From Proteiniphilum sp. UBA1403 (GTDB lineage Bacteria; Bacteroidota; Bacteroidia; Bacteroidales; Dysgonomonadaceae), in assembly GCA_002305715.1 (NCBI GenBank), contig DBQD01000014.1:3054-23949 (forward strand): a DNA stretch of 20,896 bases. The letters are read 5' to 3'. The position numbers and the translations under genes are program-made. The notes below the pieces were generated by a model. The model was not told the origin of the DNA and did no database searches. It saw only the letters and a program-made list of their open reading frames with translations. Of the stretch, positions 1 to 6,562 are shown piece by piece; positions within the stretch are counted from its first letter, which is position 1; each line of letters begins with the position of its first letter.

Positions 1-288
1 AATATCAAGTTGATGAAATGCACCGGTATGCACGAGGCGTGGAAGATGCGGCAGTTTGCGCAATCAATGGGGATGAAGGTAATGATGGGTTGCATGACAG
101 AAACATCTTGTGCCATCTCAGCGGCAGCACAGCTCTATGCGGGAATGGATTTTGCCGATCTCGATGGGGCGCTGCTCATCAACAACGACTGCTTTTACGG
201 TGCCACGCTGGAAAGTGGGAAGATAATCGCATCCGATAAACCAGGTATTGGTGTTGTTCCAAACAGGGAACTGCAGTATTTTCGGTAA
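1..288 (+). CDS. Dipeptide epimerase (L-Ala-D/L-Glu epimerase type), C-terminal fragment
   Basis: This is the 3' end of an enolase-superfamily gene that begins before the window; 95 codons are visible and the stop TAA is at 286-288. The first visible residues read NIKLMKCTG, the barrel strand that in L-Ala-D/L-Glu epimerases carries the second catalytic lysine. They are followed by the conserved MMGCMTET segment and the closing pattern LDGALLINNDCFYG...PGIGVV. Members epimerise L-Ala-D-Glu and related dipeptides released during murein recycling in the cytoplasm. The 5' half, with the KxK motif and most metal ligands, is outside the window, so substrate specificity cannot be judged. It converges on the DUF3037 gene, with the 11-bp repeat array in between. 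The family call is firm; the exact dipeptide is not. Confidence 0.85.
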   Translation, partial: NIKLMKCTGMHEAWKMRQFAQSMGMKVMMGCMTETSCAISAAAQLYAGMDFADLDGALLINNDCFYGATLESGKIIASDKPGIGVVPNRELQYFR

Positions 289-292
289 TAAG

Positions 293-413
293 CCTGTCAT
301 TAACCTGCAATCTCCCTGTAGATGTTCTGCAAACTCCCTGTAAATATACTGTATTAATCCTGTAATTATCCTGCAATCACCCTGTAAATATCCAAAAATT
401 ATCCTGTAATAAA
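293..413. repeat. Imperfect 11-bp tandem repeat, 11 units
   Basis: Eleven consecutive 11-bp units start at 293, 304, 315, 326, 337, 348, 359, 370, 381, 392 and 403, with no indels. The approximate consensus is CCTGTAATTAT. Column 2 is C in all eleven units; columns 3, 4 and 6 are conserved in ten of eleven. Units at 337 and 381 are identical. Units at 304, 326 and 370 form a second type (CCTGCAATCTC-like). The array fills the space between the epimerase stop codon and the stop codon of the convergent DUF3037 gene. Since 11 is not a multiple of three it is not coding, and the period is close to one turn of the DNA helix. Function unknown. Confidence 0.9.
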
Positions 414-419
414 TCGGTT

Positions 420-803
420 TTATAGAACCATTTCCTTAAAAAGTCGGTCGAATGTTTTATCCAATTCGGTACTTTTCCCGGCATGTACAGCCGATGTCTG
501 GATAATAGAGCTGCGGGTGGCGGTGAGCCAACGGAAACGCTCGGGGATGTCCATCTGTGCGATTGGTCCATAGTTTCTATTGCCTTCAGCAACCTGTTTG
601 AGAGTCTCTAGGTTTTTTGCTACATCCTCATAATCGGTTTCACATTGCATGAGTTTGTATTTGTGTGGACAAAGATGCGTGGCCAGTCGGATATACTTTG
701 CTTCCTTCGAAAAAAGAATCAACCCGATGTTGAAAAACTCCTCTCGCTCCACCTTCGGCACCAAGCGAATCACGGCATAATGATATAGCTTATCCTCTTG
801 CAT
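420..803 (-). CDS. DUF3037 family protein
   Basis: A 127-residue cytoplasmic protein of the DUF3037 family, recognised from its opening LYHYAVIRLVPKVEREEFFNIG, followed by a mostly helical remainder. It has no signal peptide or membrane segment. I place the start at the ATG at 803 (MQEDKLYHY); a GTG at 812 in the same frame would add three residues. The start lies inside the 3' end of the HipA-like kinase gene, so the two overlap by about 14 bp and are probably translationally coupled. DUF3037 genes are commonly found next to HipA-like kinase genes, which suggests a shared function. No biochemical role is known to me. The stop abuts the 11-bp repeat array. Confidence 0.85.
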   Translation of the reverse strand: MQEDKLYHYAVIRLVPKVEREEFFNIGLILFSKEAKYIRLATHLCPHKYKLMQCETDYEDVAKNLETLKQVAEGNRNYGPIAQMDIPERFRWLTATRSSIIQTSAVHAGKSTELDKTFDRLFKEMVL

Positions 804-1572
804 TGTGCGCACAATTAAGAAAAAGGTGGGAATTCTGTAGTCGTATCTTCATAAACAGGAAATAGATATCTCTAATTTCATCGGGTGTCTCCGTTGCGTG
901 TGGCCAGAGAAGCCAATCATCGGGAATCAGCTCGGTAATCTTACGCAAGAGGTCGTCGCTTAGCAGCTCCTTTCCCAACCGATCAGCTTCATCAAGCATC
1001 GAAGCCTGGGGCAGTAGCACATGATCTTTTACATGCGAAAAGGGATTGAGTGCGTGTTTGTCGAAATCTTTCCAGCTGTGATGGAAATAGAAAGAGGCGC
1101 CGTTATCGATAATCCACAGCTCTTTGTGCCACCACAAAAGGTTGGTGTTGTTGAAGGTGCGGTCGATGTTGGTCGTAAATGCGTCGAGCCAGACAATTTT
1201 GGATGCCATAAGCGGATCGATTGATATGGAGGAATCGTATGCAATGGCTCCCGACAAGAAGTGCATACCCAGGTTGAGGCCTTTGCTCCCTTTTAATAGA
1301 TCCTGTATTTCTTCATCTCCCTCGGTGCGGCCAAAATCTTCATCGAGGGTGGCAAAAACCAGTTCCGGGATATTCAATCCCAAAATGGATGCAATTTTTC
1401 CACCTAACAGCTCTGAAATCAACATCTTGGTGCCATGCCCAGCACCGCGGAATTTCAGTACATACGTAAAGTCATCGTCCGCCTCTGCCAGTGCAGGAAG
1501 TGAACCTCCTTCGCGTAGGGGAACTATGTAACGCATCACACGAACGGTACGTAGAGAAAGATCTTTTTCCAT
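790..1572 (-). CDS. HipA-like kinase domain protein (HipA_2 type)
   Basis: A 260-residue protein with the fold of the HipA protein-kinase family. Visible kinase-like elements are K40 in YVLKFRG (ATP-binding lysine), the catalytic-loop pattern NIDRTFNNTN with D137 and downstream Asn, and D156 in IIDNG (metal-binding, DFG-equivalent). It is shorter than classical HipA (about 440 residues) and lacks the N-terminal HipA couple domain. No HipB-like antitoxin gene is nearby; the partner is the overlapping DUF3037 gene downstream. I chose the ATG at 1572 over an in-frame TTG at 1590. Whether it phosphorylates a protein or a small molecule is unknown, and toxicity should not be assumed. It may be cotranscribed with the nicotinamidase gene 63 bp upstream. 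Confidence 0.85.
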   Translation of the reverse strand: MEKDLSLRTVRVMRYIVPLREGGSLPALAEADDDFTYVLKFRGAGHGTKMLISELLGGKIASILGLNIPELVFATLDEDFGRTEGDEEIQDLLKGSKGLNLGMHFLSGAIAYDSSISIDPLMASKIVWLDAFTTNIDRTFNNTNLLWWHKELWIIDNGASFYFHHSWKDFDKHALNPFSHVKDHVLLPQASMLDEADRLGKELLSDDLLRKITELIPDDWLLWPHATETPDEIRDIYFLFMKIRLQNSHLFLNCAHNARG

Positions 1573-1635
1573 ACGACAAAAATAAAACAAAACAGGTACT
1601 CACGGCAGTAATTTCCAGTAAATATGGGAAGAACA

Positions 1636-2178
1636 TTAGATCTCTATCGACTCAAGCAGGGTACATCCGGCCGTATACATCTCTTGGAGTGCTTTATTGC
1701 CATCTCCCGGTTTCACATCAACGGCAGCTATAGCATTGGTAATTACAAAAGGATGAAATCCCTGCTCTAGTGCATCAAGGGTGGTTTGCTTCACACAATA
1801 ATCTGTGGTTAGTCCACAAATATATATACTTGATACTTTTTGATCGTGGAGATAGTGAGAAAGGTCTATGTTAGTGGCCTCAAAGGCTGAATAACCATCG
1901 TCGCTGTTTTTGGTACCTTTGAGCAGTTTTAGTCCTATTTTTTCGCTATGCAGATTCGGATGAAATGCAGCTCCAAATGTATCGGCTATACAGTGTGGCG
2001 GCCATTTTTCAAAGTGTACGGTATCGGCTGGATGCCAGTCTTGAGAGGATATTATCAAATCAAACTTTTCAATCAGTTCGTTGATTACGGGTACTATTTT
2101 GTCGCCATCTTTCACAGCGAGGGAACCTCCCGGACAGAAATCATTCTGTACATCTACAATTAGTAATGCTTTCTTCAT
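1636..2178 (-). CDS. pncA: Nicotinamidase (isochorismatase-like hydrolase)
   Basis: A 180-residue cysteine hydrolase that converts nicotinamide to nicotinate and ammonia in NAD salvage in the cytoplasm. The catalytic triad is visible: D9 in VDVQNDF, K87 in LLKGTKNSDDGYSAF, and C128 in GLTTDYCVKQT. Metal ligands D47 and H49 lie in SQDWHP and H63 in WPPHC. The protein is short compared with E. coli PncA (about 213 residues), lacking the loop between the DWHP and WPxHC motifs; archaeal nicotinamidases have similarly compact forms. The ATG at 2178 (MKKALLIVDVQ) fits the family better than a GTG two codons upstream. It is divergent from the DUF486 gene, with a 16-bp palindrome between them. Related isochorismatase-family amidases are the main alternative. 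Confidence 0.88.
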   Translation of the reverse strand: MKKALLIVDVQNDFCPGGSLAVKDGDKIVPVINELIEKFDLIISSQDWHPADTVHFEKWPPHCIADTFGAAFHPNLHSEKIGLKLLKGTKNSDDGYSAFEATNIDLSHYLHDQKVSSIYICGLTTDYCVKQTTLDALEQGFHPFVITNAIAAVDVKPGDGNKALQEMYTAGCTLLESIEI

Positions 2179-2253
2179 TTTCACGTTTATGGTCTATAAC
2201 AACATATTGGCAAAGGTGTTCAGTTTCATTTTTGTTCCCCTCAAATGGAATTC

Positions 2254-2269
2254 ACAATTGGCCAATTGT
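2254..2269. repeat. Perfect 16-bp palindrome, candidate operator
   Basis: ACAATTGG followed directly by CCAATTGT gives a perfect 16-bp inverted repeat without spacer, in the intergenic space between the divergent nicotinamidase and DUF486 genes. It covers the candidate -33 element of the DUF486 promoter, the usual place for a repressor dimer to bind. No cognate regulator is encoded nearby, so the operator role is inferred. Confidence 0.4.
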
Positions 2270-2294
2270 AATTCTGAGAAATGTTGTACTTTTG
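2266..2294 (+). promoter_or_regulatory. Bacteroidota-type promoter for the DUF486 gene
   Basis: TACTTTTG at 2287-2294 matches the Bacteroidota -7 consensus TAnnTTTG exactly. A TTG at 2266-2268, 18 bp upstream, suits the -33 element. Transcription would start near 2300, giving a leader of roughly 15 nt before the ATG at 2314. The call rests on consensus match and position only. Confidence 0.45.
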
Positions 2295-2313
2295 CGAAAT
2301 TTTTTACGAATAT

Positions 2314-2679
2314 ATGAACTATTTACTTACAATCGGACTGTTGGTTGTGTCCAACATATTTATGACCTTGGCTTGGTATGGCCACCTAAAGCTGGCCGAG
2401 TTTAGCTGGTTCAGTAAATTACCTTTGTTTGGTGTAATTGTGATCAGTTGGTTGATCGCCTTTTTTGAATACTGTTTTCAGGTACCTGCCAATCGCATTG
2501 GTTTTGAGGGTAATGGGGGTTCCTTTTCGTTGCTGCAGCTGAAGGTGATACAGGAAGTGATAACATTGCTTGTTTTTGTGATCTTCTCCTCGGTTGCTTT
2601 TCAGACTCAAATCAAACTGAATCATGTAATTGGTTTTCTGTTTCTGGTGTTGGCGGTCTATTTTATTTTTAAACCATAA
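2314..2679 (+). CDS. DMT-like small membrane protein, DUF486 family
   Basis: A 121-residue integral inner-membrane protein with four predicted transmembrane segments, at about residues 2-20, 37-55, 78-96 and 103-119. The WYGHLK segment after the first helix and FEYCFQVPANRIG in the middle are typical of DUF486, a small family grouped with drug/metabolite transporters and always around 110-120 residues. No transported substrate is known for the family. I chose the ATG at 2314 rather than an in-frame ATG at 2281, because the latter lies upstream of the candidate -7 box and adds residues the family lacks. It is monocistronic, with a lipoprotein gene 136 bp downstream on the same strand. Confidence 0.85.
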   Translation: MNYLLTIGLLVVSNIFMTLAWYGHLKLAEFSWFSKLPLFGVIVISWLIAFFEYCFQVPANRIGFEGNGGSFSLLQLKVIQEVITLLVFVIFSSVAFQTQIKLNHVIGFLFLVLAVYFIFKP

Positions 2680-2730
2680 TTCGATTAATAAACTGCATTT
2701 ATTGTGTTGTAGGGATTGATGAAGAAGGAT

Positions 2731-2760
2731 TTTTGATCTATCTTCGTATAAATAATTCTG
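2731..2760 (+). promoter_or_regulatory. Weak promoter candidate for the TIM-barrel lipoprotein gene
   Basis: In the 136-bp gap after DUF486, TTTTG at 2731-2735 and TAATTCTG at 2753-2760 (one mismatch to TAnnTTTG) are separated by 17 bp and lie 56 bp before the next ATG. The rest of the gap is AT-rich and I see no convincing terminator in it. Confidence 0.2.
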
Positions 2761-2815
2761 ATTCCCTTGTGTAAATTAAAATGCTTACGATAAACCCATT
2801 AAATTCAATTCAAGT

Positions 2816-3667
2816 ATGAGCAAAAACAGGCTATCCCTTTTACTAATGGTCCTTATTTTTGTTTGCTGTAAGTCCTCACCGGCGAAAGAAGCGGACAATA
2901 CAGATACTCTAGATTGGAAACTTTCTATTCAGTCGTATACGTTTCATCTGTTCTCTGTGGTGGAATCGTTGGATAAAACAGCTGAGTTAGGGGTAAAATA
3001 CATCGAAATTTATCCTGGACAGAGAATGGGAGCTGAGTTTGGCGATGCTCGCTTTGGATATCAACTTAGTGAGGAGGATCAGATAAAACTGAAAGATTTA
3101 GCCGCCACGAAAGGTGTGAAGATAGTATCGTCGGGGGTGTGGACTGCAAAAAGAGACGAATGGGAAAATGTCTTCCTTTTTGCGAAAAATATGGAGCAGG
3201 AGTTTATCAGTGCAGAGCCAGCAAAAGAGGACTGGGATTTGGTGGAGGAGCTTGCTAATCGTTATCAGATAAAGGTTGCCGTACACAATCATCCTAGCGA
3301 ATCGTCCTACTGGAGTCCCGAGATTCTATTGGAATCGATAAGGGATCGTTCTGATTTAATTGGTGCCTCTGCCGATGTGGGACATTACAAACGTATGGGG
3401 TTGGATCCGTTGGAATGCATCAAGAAGCAGGAAGGTAGACTGATATCGTTCCACTTCAAAGATATTGCTCCTGTTGGAATGGAGGGAAAGTTGGAGGATG
3501 TTGTATGGGGTACTGGCATTCTGAGGGTTGATGAGATGCTGAAAGAGCTCAAACGCCAGCAATTCAACGGTTACTTCACTATTGAATATGAAGCCAATTG
3601 GGAAAATAATCTACCTGAGATAGCCACATCCATAAAGTACTTCGATCTGGTTGTGAGTAATTTTTAA
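2816..3667 (+). CDS. Secreted sugar isomerase/epimerase-like TIM-barrel lipoprotein
   Basis: A 283-residue protein of the xylose-isomerase-like TIM-barrel (AP endonuclease 2) superfamily. An N-terminal hydrophobic stretch (6-16) ends in C17-C18, a probable lipoprotein cleavage site, so it should act in the periplasm or at the cell surface rather than on cytoplasmic sugar phosphates. Candidate metal ligands are E134 (ISAEP), D187 (ADVGH), H213 (SFHFKDI) and E257 (FTIEYE); H157/H159 in VAVHNHP line the site. The ending WGTG...FTIEYEANWENN resembles the Bacteroidales group that, as I recall, includes a 3-keto-glucoside 1,2-lyase of B. thetaiotaomicron. That function is an inference here. It is alone on its strand and converges on the polysaccharide locus. 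Confidence 0.8.
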   Translation: MSKNRLSLLLMVLIFVCCKSSPAKEADNTDTLDWKLSIQSYTFHLFSVVESLDKTAELGVKYIEIYPGQRMGAEFGDARFGYQLSEEDQIKLKDLAATKGVKIVSSGVWTAKRDEWENVFLFAKNMEQEFISAEPAKEDWDLVEELANRYQIKVAVHNHPSESSYWSPEILLESIRDRSDLIGASADVGHYKRMGLDPLECIKKQEGRLISFHFKDIAPVGMEGKLEDVVWGTGILRVDEMLKELKRQQFNGYFTIEYEANWENNLPEIATSIKYFDLVVSNF

Positions 3668-3692
3668 GAGAAACAGTCTTCGATATAAGGAA

Positions 3693-3729
3693 TGTGGAGG
3701 TTACACCCTGTTAGGGTGCAATCTCCACA
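3693..3729. terminator. Long hairpin terminator between convergent genes
   Basis: A near-perfect stem of about 17 bp: TGTGGAG pairs with CTCCACA, then GTT with AAT (one G-T pair), an A-C mismatch, and CACCCT with AGGGTG around a GTT loop. A T-run follows at 3733-3738 on the plus strand, so it should stop the lipoprotein transcript; the minus-strand side has fewer T residues. It includes the stop codon (3711-3713) of the opposing SGNH hydrolase gene. Confidence 0.75.
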
Positions 3730-4793
3730 ATCTTTTTATACATCTCTTCTGCCATACGGACAAATCCTAGATCTGTTAAATGGATACCGTCGACGGTGGT
3801 CTCACCATCGTGACCAATTAGATTGGTAGAGGAAAGATAATAGAGATTGTTGTATCCTGCTGCACGAAGCTTCTCAACCTCTTCCTTCAGTGCCTTGTTC
3901 TTTTCCGACACCACCTCATACATGTAGTTATCAAAGAGGGAGTGGGGGAAGGTGATCGACTCGACAAAAAGAACGGGGATATCTTTGTTGTTTTTGCAGA
4001 GAATTTCAACAAATTGGACTGTTTTCTCCTTGATTTGGGTCAAGTTGACGTTGGGTATGAAATCGAGAATGAAGAGTCCGGCATCGGTGCGCTGACTCAT
4101 CAGTTCTGCAATTTCATAATCGAGCTGACCGTTTCCACTGAATCCCAAATTGATCACTTCTCTGTTCATAGTTCGTCCCAAAATGTTGGTGTAGGACATA
4201 CCTGCACGGGTGGCGCAACCTCCTTGGGTGATGCTAGTGCCGTAACAGATGACCGGCTTCTCCCTGTTTGGAATGGTTTGTAGGGGTTGACCGATGGTGG
4301 CGAGAGAGTCGATTCCAATGGAGATGGCTGTGACTCCATCATAGAGAGGAAGATAAAGCATGAATTCCCGCTCAGTGGGTGTCATGTTGGAAATAATTAC
4401 CTGTTCGTTTTCTTTGGCAGTGGGGCGACCGGTATTGACGAACTGCCACCGTTCTCCATTCCATGCATAGAGGTCGACGCCCTTGATGCCGGTATCAGTC
4501 ATGTGGTTCATGTTCACATTTTCAAGCAGACTCCATCTGGCAGAGATCTTTGTGCTGTTGCTGCGAAAGCGGAGTGCCAGTCCCGATGTATTCTTCCCCA
4601 GGTGCCAAACGGGAGGACGACTCACTTCTTTTAGGGATGCCGGGAGTCGTTCGTACCGTGTCTCAGTCTCCTCGCTGGCTTTTCCCAATAGCGGGAATAG
4701 CTCTGCGTTGTACCATTGAGTTTGTGATCGAAGTGTTGTTACGGAGCCAATGATCAGGATGATTGACAAGTAACAGATCTGTTTGAAGTTCAT
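3711..4793 (-). CDS. SGNH/GDSL hydrolase with N-terminal GxDLY domain
   Basis: A 360-residue secreted esterase-like protein and the last gene of the locus. A signal peptide (about 1-23, cleaved near RSQ) is followed by a beta-sandwich domain containing the hallmark GVDLY (105-109). An SGNH hydrolase domain starts near 178: nucleophile S187 in YGTSITQGG, block II/III Gly and Asn in NLGFSGNGQ, and D335/H338 in DGIHLTDLG. Proteins of this layout are carbohydrate-active esterases that remove acetyl or other acyl groups; exact specificity is unknown. The gene starts 18 bp after the FAD oxidoreductase gene and its 3' end forms part of the terminator hairpin. It is unrelated in its N-terminal domain to the CE2-type esterase of the same locus. 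Family confident, substrate unknown. Confidence 0.85.
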   Translation of the reverse strand: MNFKQICYLSIILIIGSVTTLRSQTQWYNAELFPLLGKASEETETRYERLPASLKEVSRPPVWHLGKNTSGLALRFRSNSTKISARWSLLENVNMNHMTDTGIKGVDLYAWNGERWQFVNTGRPTAKENEQVIISNMTPTEREFMLYLPLYDGVTAISIGIDSLATIGQPLQTIPNREKPVICYGTSITQGGCATRAGMSYTNILGRTMNREVINLGFSGNGQLDYEIAELMSQRTDAGLFILDFIPNVNLTQIKEKTVQFVEILCKNNKDIPVLFVESITFPHSLFDNYMYEVVSEKNKALKEEVEKLRAAGYNNLYYLSSTNLIGHDGETTVDGIHLTDLGFVRMAEEMYKKIVEIAP

Positions 4794-4811
4794 CTCTTTT
4801 TATCTTTGTTA

Positions 4812-6524
4812 TTATTTAGGCCATTTTGTTTCAATACCCTGCTTCTCAATTTCGCGTTGGAAGTCATGGAGCAGCCTCTGATTCTCACGTACAGCTCTGA
4901 AAGGAACATTATTCTTTCCTGCAAAGGCAATCAGACATCCTACCGCTTCACCAATGCTCCATTCCACGGGATGCAGTCTGTAACAGCCGTTGGTGATGTG
5001 GGTGGTGCCAATGTTCTTGTTGGCAGGTAATAGGTTGGTCATTCGCTGTGGTAGCAGGGCACCAAGAGGTATCTCAAAGGGGAGTGAAGCAAAATCGATA
5101 TAGTTATTGCCGCGAGAGCTGGGATGAAGGTCGATATGGTAGTAACCAATACCTACGCTGTCGTAAAAACTTGCGGCTCTTTGGCCTTCAATCTCTCCGG
5201 CGACCAGCTTGCGGTTGTCGGCACCAACATGTTCTTCCAGCACCGTAAATTCAGCCTTTATTCTTCTGGACTCACGGATGTAGGGATATTTGGCCATACC
5301 ATCTGACGTACCCATTACATCGCCTCGTAGTCGAAGTCCGGGCCATCCTATGCCTCCATCTTCACGGGGTGCTTCTGTCTGTAACCAGTAAAAGAGTGAA
5401 TGACTCAATTCTTTACCCCGCTCGAAGGTTTCTTGAAACTCTTTCTCCGATACATCAATCAGGTTACCCGGGAAGAAATCGTTTTGTGGCCAGTTCACAA
5501 TGGTGATGTCGCCGGCATAACTTCCTTTGGTGAAAAGATTGCGATCAATGATCTTCCGGTAGTTCCAAAGGTTGAGCACGTCACCCATCTCTTTACCGGT
5601 GGGGTCAAATCCAAGTCGCTTGGGCTTTAAGCTGCGGGGATCAGAATAGGAAAGATCAATTAGTCGGCCTGACCATGCTGGAGTCATTTCGGGAATATAG
5701 TTTTTCCAAAAAGTGTAGTTCTTGGGTGGAGCCTGCACATTGTCCTTGTCGTGCTGATAGTCCATGGCAAAGCAGACCGTGAAGGACTGGTTGTTCTTTG
5801 GATCTCCCTTCTCTGGTGCATGCAACTCTCCGGTTTCCTTTTTCGATTCTGTTCCAGTCACATATTCTGTACCGGTGAGGGGAAGGAGGTCACCGCATTC
5901 TGTTGCGTCTACAAAAGTATTTCCGGAAAGTACCAACTTATCGCCCGTCATCAGGCTCTCCATAACAAGAGCCTGTACCTTGTCGCCCAATACTACTGCA
6001 CTCCTAACTTTGTGCATGGTGAGCAGCACTAGTTTCCCGCTACTCATGTAGGGTGCAAGCATATCTTGTAGCACTGATACAGCCACTCTGGGTTCGTGAC
6101 AAAGACGAGAAACACTACCTTTGCCCGGATTAAGGTTCGGATCTTGGCGGGCAGCCTCTATTAGGGGGTAGTTGTGACGATAATAGTCACGAACTCTGGT
6201 TCTGTACTCTCTATAGGAACGGGGTGCACCATGGGTTTCAATCCATTGGTGTTCATCGGGTGGAACTCCTTGCTGTGAGATCTGACCGCCGATCCAGTCG
6301 GTCTCTTCGGTCATGATTACATTCAGACCGTTTCGGCAGCAGGCAAGTGCTGTCGCAACACCTCCGAGTCCTCCTCCAGCGATGATCACATCGGCATGGA
6401 GCTCACGCGATGCATTTTTACTGCCTCCCTTTGCCTTGTTTTTGGCGGTGAAGGTTGAAGAGCCCTGTAGCAGGGTGCTCCCTCCCAGTATGGATGCATA
6501 GGTGATGAAACTTCTTCTATCCAT
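4812..6524 (-). CDS. FAD-dependent oxidoreductase with Tat signal
   Basis: A 570-residue FAD_oxidored-family flavoprotein. The start is taken at the ATG at 6524, giving MDRRSFITYAS, a twin-arginine signal (R3, R4) that predicts export of a folded, cofactor-loaded enzyme; an upstream in-frame start at 6611 would add 29 unlikely residues. The FAD-binding Rossmann motif GGGLGG is at 50-55, followed by the acidic MTEET at the end of strand two and WIGGQISQQG near 77-86, characteristic of this family. The C-terminal part holds HITNGCYRLHPVEWSIGEA, also conserved in the family. Such proteins are frequent in carbohydrate loci of Bacteroidota but their reactions are mostly unproven; oxidation of a sugar hydroxyl is a plausible inference. 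It lies 38 bp after the DUF5009 gene. Confidence 0.85.
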   Translation of the reverse strand: MDRRSFITYASILGGSTLLQGSSTFTAKNKAKGGSKNASRELHADVIIAGGGLGGVATALACCRNGLNVIMTEETDWIGGQISQQGVPPDEHQWIETHGAPRSYREYRTRVRDYYRHNYPLIEAARQDPNLNPGKGSVSRLCHEPRVAVSVLQDMLAPYMSSGKLVLLTMHKVRSAVVLGDKVQALVMESLMTGDKLVLSGNTFVDATECGDLLPLTGTEYVTGTESKKETGELHAPEKGDPKNNQSFTVCFAMDYQHDKDNVQAPPKNYTFWKNYIPEMTPAWSGRLIDLSYSDPRSLKPKRLGFDPTGKEMGDVLNLWNYRKIIDRNLFTKGSYAGDITIVNWPQNDFFPGNLIDVSEKEFQETFERGKELSHSLFYWLQTEAPREDGGIGWPGLRLRGDVMGTSDGMAKYPYIRESRRIKAEFTVLEEHVGADNRKLVAGEIEGQRAASFYDSVGIGYYHIDLHPSSRGNNYIDFASLPFEIPLGALLPQRMTNLLPANKNIGTTHITNGCYRLHPVEWSIGEAVGCLIAFAGKNNVPFRAVRENQRLLHDFQREIEKQGIETKWPK

Positions 6525-6562
6525 TTCTATGATGTTTATATAATTGATGTTTGAGTTAAAAT

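Noticed and set aside
293..413. The repeat array as a CRISPR array
   Set aside because: Units are 11 bp, directly adjacent, and without spacers; there are no cas genes in the window.
420..1572. HipA-like/DUF3037 pair as a proven toxin-antitoxin module
   Set aside because: There is no HipB-like DNA-binding partner and the kinase lacks the HipA N-terminal domain; kinase-like motifs alone do not show toxicity.
1577..1584. TATTTTTG on the minus strand as a promoter for the HipA-like gene
   Set aside because: It matches TAnnTTTG but lies 4 bp from the start codon, has no -33 element, and sits in a low-complexity A/T tract.
2686..2706. AATAAA...TTTATT as a terminator after the DUF486 gene
   Set aside because: The stem is six A/T pairs only and has no following T-run.
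3942..4634. Two plus-strand open frames opposite the SGNH hydrolase gene
   Set aside because: They are antisense to a gene with intact catalytic motifs and show no recognisable domain or start context.
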